Positions 15,794 to 23,790 of a stretch of DNA of 64,000 nucleotides are shown here, one piece after another. Positions within the stretch are counted from its first letter, which is position 1. Every line of letters begins with the position of its first letter. The position numbers were made by a program, and so were the translations under genes. Origin of the DNA: a virus; the IMG/VR virus record IMGVR_UViG_3300042878_002532, positions 1 through 64,000 of that record; one strand, 5' to 3'. Below the pieces are notes generated by a model. It was not told the DNA's origin and ran no database searches. It was given only the letters and a program-made list of their open reading frames with translations.

Positions 15794-17374
15794 AGTTATT
15801 GCGGTATCTGAAAGTGTTGTTCCGGCTGCTATGGTAGTCATATCTGGCTTAATTATAATAAGAACAACTCTTCTGTTTTTTTGTTTATTTTCTGCATTTT
15901 TGTTATCTGTGAGTGGTTTTGTTTCTCCCAATCCTTCGGTTGTTATCATTCCTTCTGCAACTCCTTTATCTACTAAATACTTCTTCGTAGATGCTGCTCT
16001 TCTATTTGATAGAGATAAATTACTTTCATTTGATCCATCAGAATCGGTATGTCCTTCAACCTTAAGCTTCCAAGATGTTTCTTTTTTAAGAAGTTCTGCC
16101 AACTTATTCAAGCTTTCAAAACTTTCTGGTCTTATATCAGATTTGTTTGTGTCAAAGTTTAGATTTCTAAATGCAGTTATTACTACTTCTTCTACCTCGG
16201 CAGGTGGAGTAGATGGTGTTCCTGCTATTTTTTCCTCAACCGCAGGTGGTGGAGTAGATGCAGTTCCAGGATCTGGAACAGCTTTGTTAGTCTGAACACT
16301 TTTCGCCGCTTCATCCCAGTCATCTCTTGTAGATAATGTATATGTCAATTTGTTACCATACTTATCTTTATGTACCTCACATAGTTTAAAAAAATCATTA
16401 AGGTCATCTGCTGTAGAAAAAACTTGTGAACCATCTTCTGACCAGTTTCCAACTTTTTTACCTCCTGGATATCCTAAATGTATTTTTATACCAAAATCAC
16501 CGTTTCCATCATCGTTTACTTTTTGTGGTGATGTTAGATTACTTGGAAGAAACTCTGGTCTATCATATTCTTTATCCAACCAAACCATTTGTTTAGAATC
16601 TTTAGTAGTCAATAAAGCAGGTGCTCCACCATATTTTGATATTTTATAAACATCGATATATTGTGAAGGAACTAATATTCTTATTCCTTTAAGTTTATTG
16701 TCTTCTATTGGTGCAACTGCTGGTTTTGTATCGGTTTTAGGTGCGACTACTTCTGGTGTTGATGCAGTTCCTTCTGGTGTTTTATCTTTTGAGTTTTTTA
16801 TCAAAGCATAAGCTCCTGCACCTACTAATGCGGCACCTCCGGCAACTGCGGCAACTGCCAATGCTTTATCTTTATCAAAATTAAATGTAAATCCGGCAGG
16901 AGATCCTGGTGTACTAGCAGTGCCGGCCGCGGTGGCTGACGTAACTGCTACGGCTGTTGCGTTTTTTTCTGGTGTGGTAACTGCCGCAGTCTCGGGCGTC
17001 GTTGTGGTTGTAGTAGTTGTAGCCACTTCTTTAGGTGGATCTAAACTAAAATCAATGTTCAGTCCATACTTTACTGCAAACTCATCTGTTATTATAGCGA
17101 CCATTTCGGTTGCTAATACCTTTGGTGGTGAGAACATCGATGCTTCACCATTCTTTATTATTGTTCCATTGTTGTCAGGAACGACTAAGTTGGTCTGTGG
17201 ATTAGTGAACGGAACTGGAATTCCAGTAACCTCACCTACGGCAGTCCTTTCGGTCATTCCGCTGGCTGCAATTGTTTCGTTTATGGTTATCTTCCCGGAT
17301 AGGTTCTTCTCAAAATTGTTCTGAGTACTACCGTAAAACATCGGATTCGTTATGTATAACTTATATTCTATCAT
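15776..17374 (-). CDS. Baseplate protein with dead L,D-transpeptidase-like and OmpA domains
   Basis: A 532-residue modular protein. Residues 1-115 match the N-terminus of the GH19 baseplate protein at 22366-23790 (VPFTNPQTNLVV here, INPFTNPITNAVV there), so this is probably a shared docking domain. A Thr/Ala/Pro linker with a hydrophobic stretch (AVAAVAGGAALVGAGAYALI) follows. Residues about 225-360 resemble the L,D-transpeptidase-like enzyme at 49195-49791, but the Ser-Glu-Gly-Cys site is SEDGSQVF, with no Cys. The C-terminus is an OmpA peptidoglycan-binding domain (NFDTNKSDIR, EGHTDSDG, LSNRRA). It likely anchors the baseplate to the cell wall. Confidence 0.85.
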   Translation of the reverse strand: MIEYKLYITNPMFYGSTQNNFEKNLSGKITINETIAASGMTERTAVGEVTGIPVPFTNPQTNLVVPDNNGTIIKNGEASMFSPPKVLATEMVAIITDEFAVKYGLNIDFSLDPPKEVATTTTTTTTPETAAVTTPEKNATAVAVTSATAAGTASTPGSPAGFTFNFDKDKALAVAAVAGGAALVGAGAYALIKNSKDKTPEGTASTPEVVAPKTDTKPAVAPIEDNKLKGIRILVPSQYIDVYKISKYGGAPALLTTKDSKQMVWLDKEYDRPEFLPSNLTSPQKVNDDGNGDFGIKIHLGYPGGKKVGNWSEDGSQVFSTADDLNDFFKLCEVHKDKYGNKLTYTLSTRDDWDEAAKSVQTNKAVPDPGTASTPPPAVEEKIAGTPSTPPAEVEEVVITAFRNLNFDTNKSDIRPESFESLNKLAELLKKETSWKLKVEGHTDSDGSNESNLSLSNRRAASTKKYLVDKGVAEGMITTEGLGETKPLTDNKNAENKQKNRRVVLIIIKPDMTTIAAGTTLSDTAITKNPVT

Positions 17375-17384
17375 CTTTTATCTT

Positions 17385-19103
17385 TTATTTCTGGAATATT
17401 ATCCATTTTGCTACTATATTTTCTCCCGATTCTTTAGTGAAAGTAGCACCGTTGCCAGATGTTGTATCAACTTTCATATTCTTCAATTTTTCCATCAATG
17501 CAATTTGGGCGGCACTATAAGTTTTCCCTGTCACTGTTATATTAGAGTCTAATAAGGTTTTACCACTAACACTACCTGTTGATGTATATCCGTCTTTTTC
17601 AAGCTTATCTTGAGTTGTCGGTGTTATCGTGGGTGGTGTTAAATCTTCTGATGTTCCACTTGTTCCTGATGTTCCACTTGTTCCTGAAGTCCCACTTGTT
17701 CCCGAAGTTCCACTTGTTCCAGATGTTCCTGACGTTCCTGAAGTTCCACTTGCTGTAGCACCCGCGCTCGCAGGATTGTCCTCGTCAGTAGCAGTGTTAG
17801 ATATAGGACCTTTCATAAAGTCTTTCAAAGTTATCTTAGTACCAATCTTTTCTTCCCAATACTTTCTTTCTTTTCTTTTAAAATCTTTGTCTTTTATCCA
17901 TCCTTTTGTTATCTCAAATTCAACACCGGGCATTGTAGAGAATACATATTGTTTCAACTGCCATACATCTTTGTCGTCTTTATAGAAAGCATAAAGTTTG
18001 TCTACAAATTCGTCAGTGTATTTGTCACCAGACTTCAGACCTTGGTTTCTTATTGAAACTATGTTTAGTTCATATGGTTTTGTGAATACTTTGTAGTTCT
18101 TTATTCTTAACATCTCTAAAAGAACGTCTATATCTGGATTATGTGCTGGTTTCTCCGGTGCTAAATCCATAGGTGCTGATGCTGTTGGTGCATCGACCGG
18201 TGGTTTTTCAAATGTTTGTGTAGTAGGTCCTTCAACAGGAACAAACTTCACCGGCTCTTTGGTTGTTAGTTTGTTTTCATCAACAGTGGATGCCCATGTA
18301 TCTCCTTTTTGTCCTTCTGTTACTGAACCTTTGGCTGCACCACCATCTGTTCTTTCTTGTGTTGCTATACTATCGTTGTCTACGATATAGACGTTCTTAG
18401 ACAATATCTTAGGATCTTTCAATGAAAAGTATAGCTGTACTTGTGCCATTAGTGCAGGAGTCGCCACAACAGGTGAAAGAAGGTTTCCTAAGAAAGGTCC
18501 ACCTTTAGAACCCATAAGTATATTTAGAAACTCATCAAACCAGTTTACAAAATTGTCTCCTAAGATTGCTCTTTGTGTAGAGTTTGGAGATCCTATGTTT
18601 ATCTTTCCAAAGTTGTCTTTTAGGTTTACGTTTATACAGGCTTCTCTTATGTTTATATTGTTGAACTTATGGTCTATTTTCAATCCTTCAGAATCGTTTA
18701 CGTATATCTGAGTTTTGTGGTCGTACAATAGTGCTTTCATTGAAAGATAGTCAGGCTCTGATAGTTGTTCCAACTTTTTTTCTAAGTTCACGTTGTAGTG
18801 ATCAGAAGATATGTATTCCGGTGTGTTTTTGTTTCCATCTTCGAATACTACGGTAACTACTTTACCTTTTTCTGGAAGATTAAAGTTGTTTCCGTTTACG
18901 TCTTTCCAAGGAGTTGCCCATGGAAGATCCTCTACCGATATTTCATATTTGTCGTCTTTACTTTTCTCGTCAAATACGTCAAGAACTCTTATCTTACATC
19001 TTCCTAGTTTTTTAGGGTCGTTGTTGTCTTCGACGGTGCCGATATATGTTTTGTTGGCACTTGCGCCATCCATCTTGTTCTTTACGAAATCTTTTGCACT
19101 CAT
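17385..19103 (-). CDS. Baseplate central spike/hub protein (gp5-like OB domain)
   Basis: A 572-residue protein. The N-terminal part is a gp5/VgrG-type OB fold: TYIGTVEDNNDPKKLGRCKI, then WATPWKDVNG, LPEKGKVVTVVF. A linker of about nine GTS units runs near residues 455-485, and the last 85 residues hold a conserved-looking domain (KTYSAAQIALMEKLKNMK). No lysozyme domain like T4 gp5 is visible, so wall cutting is probably done by the neighbouring enzymes. A late-like motif ends 4 nt before the ATG. Confidence 0.8.
   Translation of the reverse strand: MSAKDFVKNKMDGASANKTYIGTVEDNNDPKKLGRCKIRVLDVFDEKSKDDKYEISVEDLPWATPWKDVNGNNFNLPEKGKVVTVVFEDGNKNTPEYISSDHYNVNLEKKLEQLSEPDYLSMKALLYDHKTQIYVNDSEGLKIDHKFNNINIREACINVNLKDNFGKINIGSPNSTQRAILGDNFVNWFDEFLNILMGSKGGPFLGNLLSPVVATPALMAQVQLYFSLKDPKILSKNVYIVDNDSIATQERTDGGAAKGSVTEGQKGDTWASTVDENKLTTKEPVKFVPVEGPTTQTFEKPPVDAPTASAPMDLAPEKPAHNPDIDVLLEMLRIKNYKVFTKPYELNIVSIRNQGLKSGDKYTDEFVDKLYAFYKDDKDVWQLKQYVFSTMPGVEFEITKGWIKDKDFKRKERKYWEEKIGTKITLKDFMKGPISNTATDEDNPASAGATASGTSGTSGTSGTSGTSGTSGTSGTSGTSGTSGTSEDLTPPTITPTTQDKLEKDGYTSTGSVSGKTLLDSNITVTGKTYSAAQIALMEKLKNMKVDTTSGNGATFTKESGENIVAKWIIFQK
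17648..17757 (-). repeat. Tandem GTS-coding repeat
   Basis: Imperfect 9- and 18-base units coding (Gly-Thr-Ser)n within the spike gene; the complementary strand reads as an open frame of Val-Pro repeats, which is a shadow. Confidence 0.9.
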
Positions 19104-19107
19104 AGAT

Positions 19108-19118
19108 TATATATTAAT
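19108..19118 (-). promoter_or_regulatory. Late-promoter-like motif (short spacing)
   Basis: ATTAATATATA on the minus strand, 4 nt before the start at 19103. Confidence 0.55.
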
Positions 19119-19185
19119 TAATCTAATCTCAACAGAGAGTAAATCAATTATATCTAATATTTTATCAGATTATAACAAAATGTTG

Positions 19186-22100
19186 TTATTTACCGAACTT
19201 TTTATTATTTACAGGGAAACTCCATTTAGTTCCAGATTGAACTATTTGTGTAAGTGTACTATTACCTTGTGTAAGTGGTGCTGGATACTTCTGAGGTGCT
19301 TTAGGAAACTGAACCATATTTAAATTAGTACTACCATATTTATTACCGGTCTTTGTATTTGAATCAAGTATCTGTTTTAAAGTTCCATTACCCATATTTG
19401 TAGGAGTTGGATATTTTTGCCCGCCTGCGGGAAACTGAAGTCCACTCATAGATCCAGGAACACTTACCCATTTACTACTTGTTAGTAAATCTTTAAGTTT
19501 TTGATTACCCGAAGAAACCGGTGCAGGATATTTCTGACCACCTGCAGGAAACTGAACCATATTTACATCGCTAGTCCCATAGTTACTTATTTTAGAGTTT
19601 CCAGTTACTATTTGATCAAGCGTCTTATTGCCTTGTGTAAGTGGTGCCGGATATTTTTGTCCAGCATCCGGAAACTGAATACTTCCCATTGGGAAACTCC
19701 AAACCGTTTTAGAAGAAACAAGGTTTGCCAATGTTTTAACAACTTGTGTAAGTGGTGCCGGATATTTCTGTGCACCTGCCGGAAACTGTATCTTGTCATA
19801 GTCTTTTGTACCAACCGGAAATTTGTTGTTCAATGGATTTGAATATCCGTCTATCATTGTTGCTGGTTTGTTGCTACCATCAGTATAGATTGTTCCTTTA
19901 GGTTTCATGAATGAAAATCCTTTAACTCCGATACCACCACCAAACTTAACTTGTCCCATAGTTACGAATTTGAAAGTAGTGTTTGAGTTGAATAGTTTAT
20001 TTACTGATGTTCCTGCCCATTTTGTACTATGTTTACTAGAATCAAAGAATGGCATCTTAGGTCCTTTACTCTGCATTGCTGCGATAAGTTTAGCTTCGGC
20101 ATCATATACTGAGAACTTACTAGTTAGTTTATCTAATGTCGCACCTATGTTAGGCATTTTAAATGGTACGTTTAGTTGAGTTCCTGGTAATAGTGACTGC
20201 ATCGCACCACCCATTACAGCAGCTACGTCTTCTCCAACAAAATTAAATAGGTCGTTTCTTACGTCAAAGAATATTCCGAAACTATGTGGTGTGTATGGTC
20301 TAGGATATACTCTCTTAGGTTCGTTTTTCATACCACCCAATCCTAATAAATTTCTTGCCTTGTTTATAGTGTTTTCCAATAATTTGGCTCTTATGCTTAT
20401 TTGGTTATTTACTTCATTGAATACAAATTTCGCAGCACCCTTTGCTAAATTGACTGCAGACTTTTTAGCATTTTCTTTAAATTGATCAAGTGCTTGTTTT
20501 GTCTTTTTCTTTCTATCTTCTTTCTTAGAATCTTTTGATTCTTCGTCTTCTCCAACTGAATCACCTGGTTTTTGAGGTGCTTTTGGTATAGTAGAAGGAG
20601 TTTCATCTCCTGATGTACCTGTAACTATCTTAGCTTCTTCACCATCCGATTCTGCACTTACTTTGAATGCGTCCATTATGATGGCTTTAGTTACTCCATT
20701 TCCTCTCATAGTGTTTGTTCCTACCGTGTAGAATTTAGGAACAGAAGTATCAACAGTTACGAATCCGCCTACGTTTCTAGCACTTCTCATTCCTTTGTTT
20801 CCTATCTTCCATATAGCACCATTGTTATATCCTACATATTGTCCGAACTTCTCTGTATCTGGTATCCACTTTTCGAGTTTCATATGTGCATATTTATAAT
20901 CGAAAGTAACTTCAAATGCAGCGTTTCCATCACCATACATTTTAATAGTACCCATGTCGATAGAATCTTCATGTGGCATGGTATTGAAGTAGAACTGACA
21001 TTCTCTAAGAGAGTATATGTATCTAGACACATTGTCTTTTATTATCTCTAAATCTCCTGTTTTTGTTGCTTTTCTAACTCTATTGAAGTTTCTACATTCA
21101 GAAACTATTATATCACAATTGAATCTTAGAAGATTTTCAGGAATAAGTCCTTTACCATTTGGTTTTGACCAATAAAGTAGTTTGTATAGATGTGCTAATG
21201 TACCCATTGTTGCAGATACGTCTTCTAAGAATGTAAGCTTTATTACATCTTTACCATAATCTGTTAAGTATTTTTTAGTTTCTGCACTATTGGACTCTAT
21301 TAGTTTAGAAAGACCATCAATTTTTTGCAAATAGTATGACATATAAGCCTTTTTACCTGGTCTGTATAGGTTTGTTTGTGTCTCTGCTCCAGCATATGCT
21401 GATAGTAGACCATCAACACTGGATGCTAGTGCTTGACCATCACGTTGTTTGTTTATAAGAACGTCGTCTCCTTTGTATGTTTTTTGATTAACTGATCCTT
21501 TCGTTCTGAATATTTTTGAAAATTGTCTTTTGAAATCATCCAATACTATGGCTCTTGATGCAATCTCACTCACGTATGAAAATTCTGATATGAAGTCCTC
21601 TACCGATCCGTTCAATAGTGGTGAACTGAACGCGTCGATTACTATCTCAACTCCGTACATTACAGGATCGTTGTTTTCATATGGTGTATTTTTAAAAGAA
21701 GCCAATCTAAAAGAGTCTCCAGATCCATTCCATGATTCTCTTGCACCAGTTCCTGATTTTAGATTTGTATATCCATCGATGTGAAGACCATGTCTAAAGT
21801 AGTCTGTTCCTTGGTCATTGAATCTAAGATAGTAGTCTCTTGCTGAATATGCTTCAGATTCTACTTTGTCTCTTGTTGTTTCTTCAAGTTTTTGTTTTGT
21901 ATCGGTACTTACAAAGTTTTTGGCAAACTGTGTGTAATAATCACTTTCAAGATGTGAATTCATAAGATGTCCTATCCATGCGTTTCCATCATTCCAACTA
22001 TATTCATTTATTTTACCTTTTCCTAATTTAGTATCTAATATTTGCTTACTTAAAAATGAAGGAGGTAAAAATCCTGGTTCGTATCTTTTAGTTCCTTTTA

Positions 22101-22341
22101 AAGATATGACGGTTAGTGGTTTTATTATTATTGATGGACTCCAATCTGTAGGTTTATTTGTATTGACGTTTTTGGTAAGATCATCTGGAGTTGCTTGAAG
22201 GGTTGTCGTACCTGGTGAAAATGATCCATCTGTTCTAAAATCTCCTTGTACCACGTCCAACAAGGCACCTACAGGAAGCTTTGAGTTGTCAAATAACCCA
22301 AGCGTACCACCACCAAATTTCAAATTACTAAAATATCCCAT
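19186..22341 (-). CDS. Large baseplate/tail protein with five C-terminal QFPAG repeats
   Basis: A 1051-residue protein. The first 600 residues contain a tail-structural region (ECQFYFNTMPHEDSIDMG, AAFEVTFDYKYAHMKLEKW). A charged coiled-coil-like stretch rich in Lys/Asp/Glu lies at about 600-650. The last 200 residues carry five near-identical units of about 39 residues, each containing QFPAGxQKYPAPLTQGNxTL followed by an Ile/Leu-Val pair. The repeats look like a surface or spike-contacting array. Position between the spike and GH19 genes puts it in the baseplate. A late-like TATATATAAAA begins 4 nt upstream of the ATG. Confidence 0.8.
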   Translation of the reverse strand: MGYFSNLKFGGGTLGLFDNSKLPVGALLDVVQGDFRTDGSFSPGTTTLQATPDDLTKNVNTNKPTDWSPSIIIKPLTVISLKGTKRYEPGFLPPSFLSKQILDTKLGKGKINEYSWNDGNAWIGHLMNSHLESDYYTQFAKNFVSTDTKQKLEETTRDKVESEAYSARDYYLRFNDQGTDYFRHGLHIDGYTNLKSGTGARESWNGSGDSFRLASFKNTPYENNDPVMYGVEIVIDAFSSPLLNGSVEDFISEFSYVSEIASRAIVLDDFKRQFSKIFRTKGSVNQKTYKGDDVLINKQRDGQALASSVDGLLSAYAGAETQTNLYRPGKKAYMSYYLQKIDGLSKLIESNSAETKKYLTDYGKDVIKLTFLEDVSATMGTLAHLYKLLYWSKPNGKGLIPENLLRFNCDIIVSECRNFNRVRKATKTGDLEIIKDNVSRYIYSLRECQFYFNTMPHEDSIDMGTIKMYGDGNAAFEVTFDYKYAHMKLEKWIPDTEKFGQYVGYNNGAIWKIGNKGMRSARNVGGFVTVDTSVPKFYTVGTNTMRGNGVTKAIIMDAFKVSAESDGEEAKIVTGTSGDETPSTIPKAPQKPGDSVGEDEESKDSKKEDRKKKTKQALDQFKENAKKSAVNLAKGAAKFVFNEVNNQISIRAKLLENTINKARNLLGLGGMKNEPKRVYPRPYTPHSFGIFFDVRNDLFNFVGEDVAAVMGGAMQSLLPGTQLNVPFKMPNIGATLDKLTSKFSVYDAEAKLIAAMQSKGPKMPFFDSSKHSTKWAGTSVNKLFNSNTTFKFVTMGQVKFGGGIGVKGFSFMKPKGTIYTDGSNKPATMIDGYSNPLNNKFPVGTKDYDKIQFPAGAQKYPAPLTQVVKTLANLVSSKTVWSFPMGSIQFPDAGQKYPAPLTQGNKTLDQIVTGNSKISNYGTSDVNMVQFPAGGQKYPAPVSSGNQKLKDLLTSSKWVSVPGSMSGLQFPAGGQKYPTPTNMGNGTLKQILDSNTKTGNKYGSTNLNMVQFPKAPQKYPAPLTQGNSTLTQIVQSGTKWSFPVNNKKFGK
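19258..19795 (-). repeat. Five tandem units of about 117 nt (QFPAG..KYPAP)
   Basis: Coding repeats at roughly 19270, 19400, 19520, 19640 and 19750, each encoding a QFP(A/K/D)xxQKYPxP core. The conserved DNA blocks differ mainly at third codon positions. Confidence 0.9.
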
Positions 22342-22345
22342 AAAC

Positions 22346-22356
22346 TATATATAAAA
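22346..22356 (-). promoter_or_regulatory. Variant late-promoter-like motif (short spacing)
   Basis: TTTTATATATA on the minus strand, 4 nt before the start at 22341. Confidence 0.5.
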
Positions 22357-22365
22357 AATCTATTG

Positions 22366-23790
22366 CTATGTATAAGAAGATGGATTTTTCTCAAGTACTG
22401 ACCAATAGTAAGTAAATTTTTCTTTTCTATCTGCTAGACCATTGTCACCACCATTAACCCATCTTGATATTTTGGTAACGATATCCATACCTGCTCCTTC
22501 GTTTGCCTTTTTAGGGAAGTTTTTAACACCTTTTGGACCAGCAACACTCCAGAACCAAACAGAACAATCTGCTGCAAATTTTCCTTCTAGTAACTCAGGA
22601 TTTGCCACAACATCGTCTTTTATTCCTTTAGATTTTAAGTAAGTGTTGTATGATGTGTAGTTTGCTCTTCCTGTTATTTGTATATAACCTCTTCCTTTGT
22701 ATCTAACACCATCTCCTGTTTGTGTATTTCCTAAATCTTTTCTACCTTCATATGCCTTACCAGATGCAAACTCTCTCTTCCAAGCAAATTGTCCAGATTC
22801 GTGAGCACATTGTGCAAGGAAGTGAGCTCTTTCAAGTGCACTCTTTATACCATAGTCTTTCATTGCTTTAATAACGTCTGCAGGTGGTGATTTGGATGGT
22901 TTTCCAGGTTTGTACTTAACCATCTCTTTAGCTATTTCTGTTTTCTCTTCTGGTGTGATATTTGAATTTGTATCTTGTGATATTTGTTGGATATATGCAT
23001 CAAAAGTTACTTTTAGTTCTTCATCTCCTGCAAAAATTTCTTCTGAGAATTCTTCATCCATCTCTTCCGCTGGTGGTACTTCTAAAGGTTCTTCTTTGAT
23101 TTCACCAACACCTACTATTGTCAATGTTCCTAGTTCGTTGTTTACTCCTATAAACTGATTGTCTTGTTCTATGTTGAAAGTGAATTCTCCTGCTAAACTG
23201 TCACCACTTGTTCCTGAAGTACCACCAGTTCCAGAAGTCCCGCTAGTACCAGAAGTCCCGCTAGTACCAGAAGTACCTGCTGGAGTTTCAGTGGTTGTTT
23301 TAGTAACGTCACCACTAGTTCCTGATGTTCCACTAGTTCCTGATGTTCCTGATGTACCACTTGTACTTGAATCTGTAGAGTCTGGAGTAGAGTCGGAAGC
23401 ATAAAAATCTATTTCTACTCCAAATAGATTTTTATATCTTTCTTTTATCATATCTCTTGCCGCAGTATCCGCTATGTATTCGTAGTAATTGTCTTTAGTT
23501 ACTTCACTTCCCCATCCAGTAGTGTCACTAAAAGATATTTCTATTTTTTTTTCTGTAACCACTGCATTAGTTATAGGATTTGTAAATGGATTTATAAGAC
23601 CTGTGGCTTCTGCACTTGCTTTCCAATATCCATTTCCATCTTTAGTCGAATTTGGAGCACCATCTTTCACTTTGGAAAAATCATATACACGAACTTTTAT
23701 TTTCGCATAATCGGTTCCAGCAGGTATTGAAGTTACCCAGTTTGCATCGGTGGGTGTTTTATATTTTTTTACTGAATAAATATATTCCAT
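22366..23790 (-). CDS. Baseplate GH19 chitinase-like lysozyme
   Basis: A 474-residue modular protein. Residues 1-130 form the docking domain shared with the OmpA-domain baseplate protein (INPFTNPITNAVV, LFGVEIDF). Two (GTS)n linkers and an acidic segment follow (EEMDEEFSEEIFAGDEE). The last 200 residues are a glycoside hydrolase 19/chitinase-like domain with HFLAQCAHESGQFAW (general acid Glu), GRGYIQITGRANYTSY and WVNGGDNGLADR. In phages this fold cleaves the peptidoglycan glycan chain. A second copy is the free endolysin at 53476-54291. It overlaps the hub gene by one base. Confidence 0.88.
   Translation of the reverse strand: MEYIYSVKKYKTPTDANWVTSIPAGTDYAKIKVRVYDFSKVKDGAPNSTKDGNGYWKASAEATGLINPFTNPITNAVVTEKKIEISFSDTTGWGSEVTKDNYYEYIADTAARDMIKERYKNLFGVEIDFYASDSTPDSTDSSTSGTSGTSGTSGTSGTSGDVTKTTTETPAGTSGTSGTSGTSGTSGTGGTSGTSGDSLAGEFTFNIEQDNQFIGVNNELGTLTIVGVGEIKEEPLEVPPAEEMDEEFSEEIFAGDEELKVTFDAYIQQISQDTNSNITPEEKTEIAKEMVKYKPGKPSKSPPADVIKAMKDYGIKSALERAHFLAQCAHESGQFAWKREFASGKAYEGRKDLGNTQTGDGVRYKGRGYIQITGRANYTSYNTYLKSKGIKDDVVANPELLEGKFAADCSVWFWSVAGPKGVKNFPKKANEGAGMDIVTKISRWVNGGDNGLADRKEKFTYYWSVLEKNPSSYT
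23203..23370 (-). repeat. Two blocks of GTS-coding tandem repeats
   Basis: Two runs of imperfect 9-base units coding Gly-Thr-Ser, separated by a short Thr-rich segment. Confidence 0.9.

Noticed and set aside
16920-17324. Plus-strand ORF rich in Val/Ala over the OmpA-domain gene
   Set aside because: Complement of the Thr/Ala/Pro linker; no start context, and the minus strand has recognised domains.
17629-17985. Plus-strand ORF of Val-Pro repeats
   Set aside because: It is the complement of the GTS repeat in the spike gene; no start context or promoter.
17648-23370. Tandem repeats considered as CRISPR arrays
   Set aside because: Units are 9-18 bases without spacers and code for protein linkers in frame.
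23159-23404. Plus-strand ORF of Val-Pro-Glu repeats
   Set aside because: Complement of the GTS linker in the GH19 baseplate gene.
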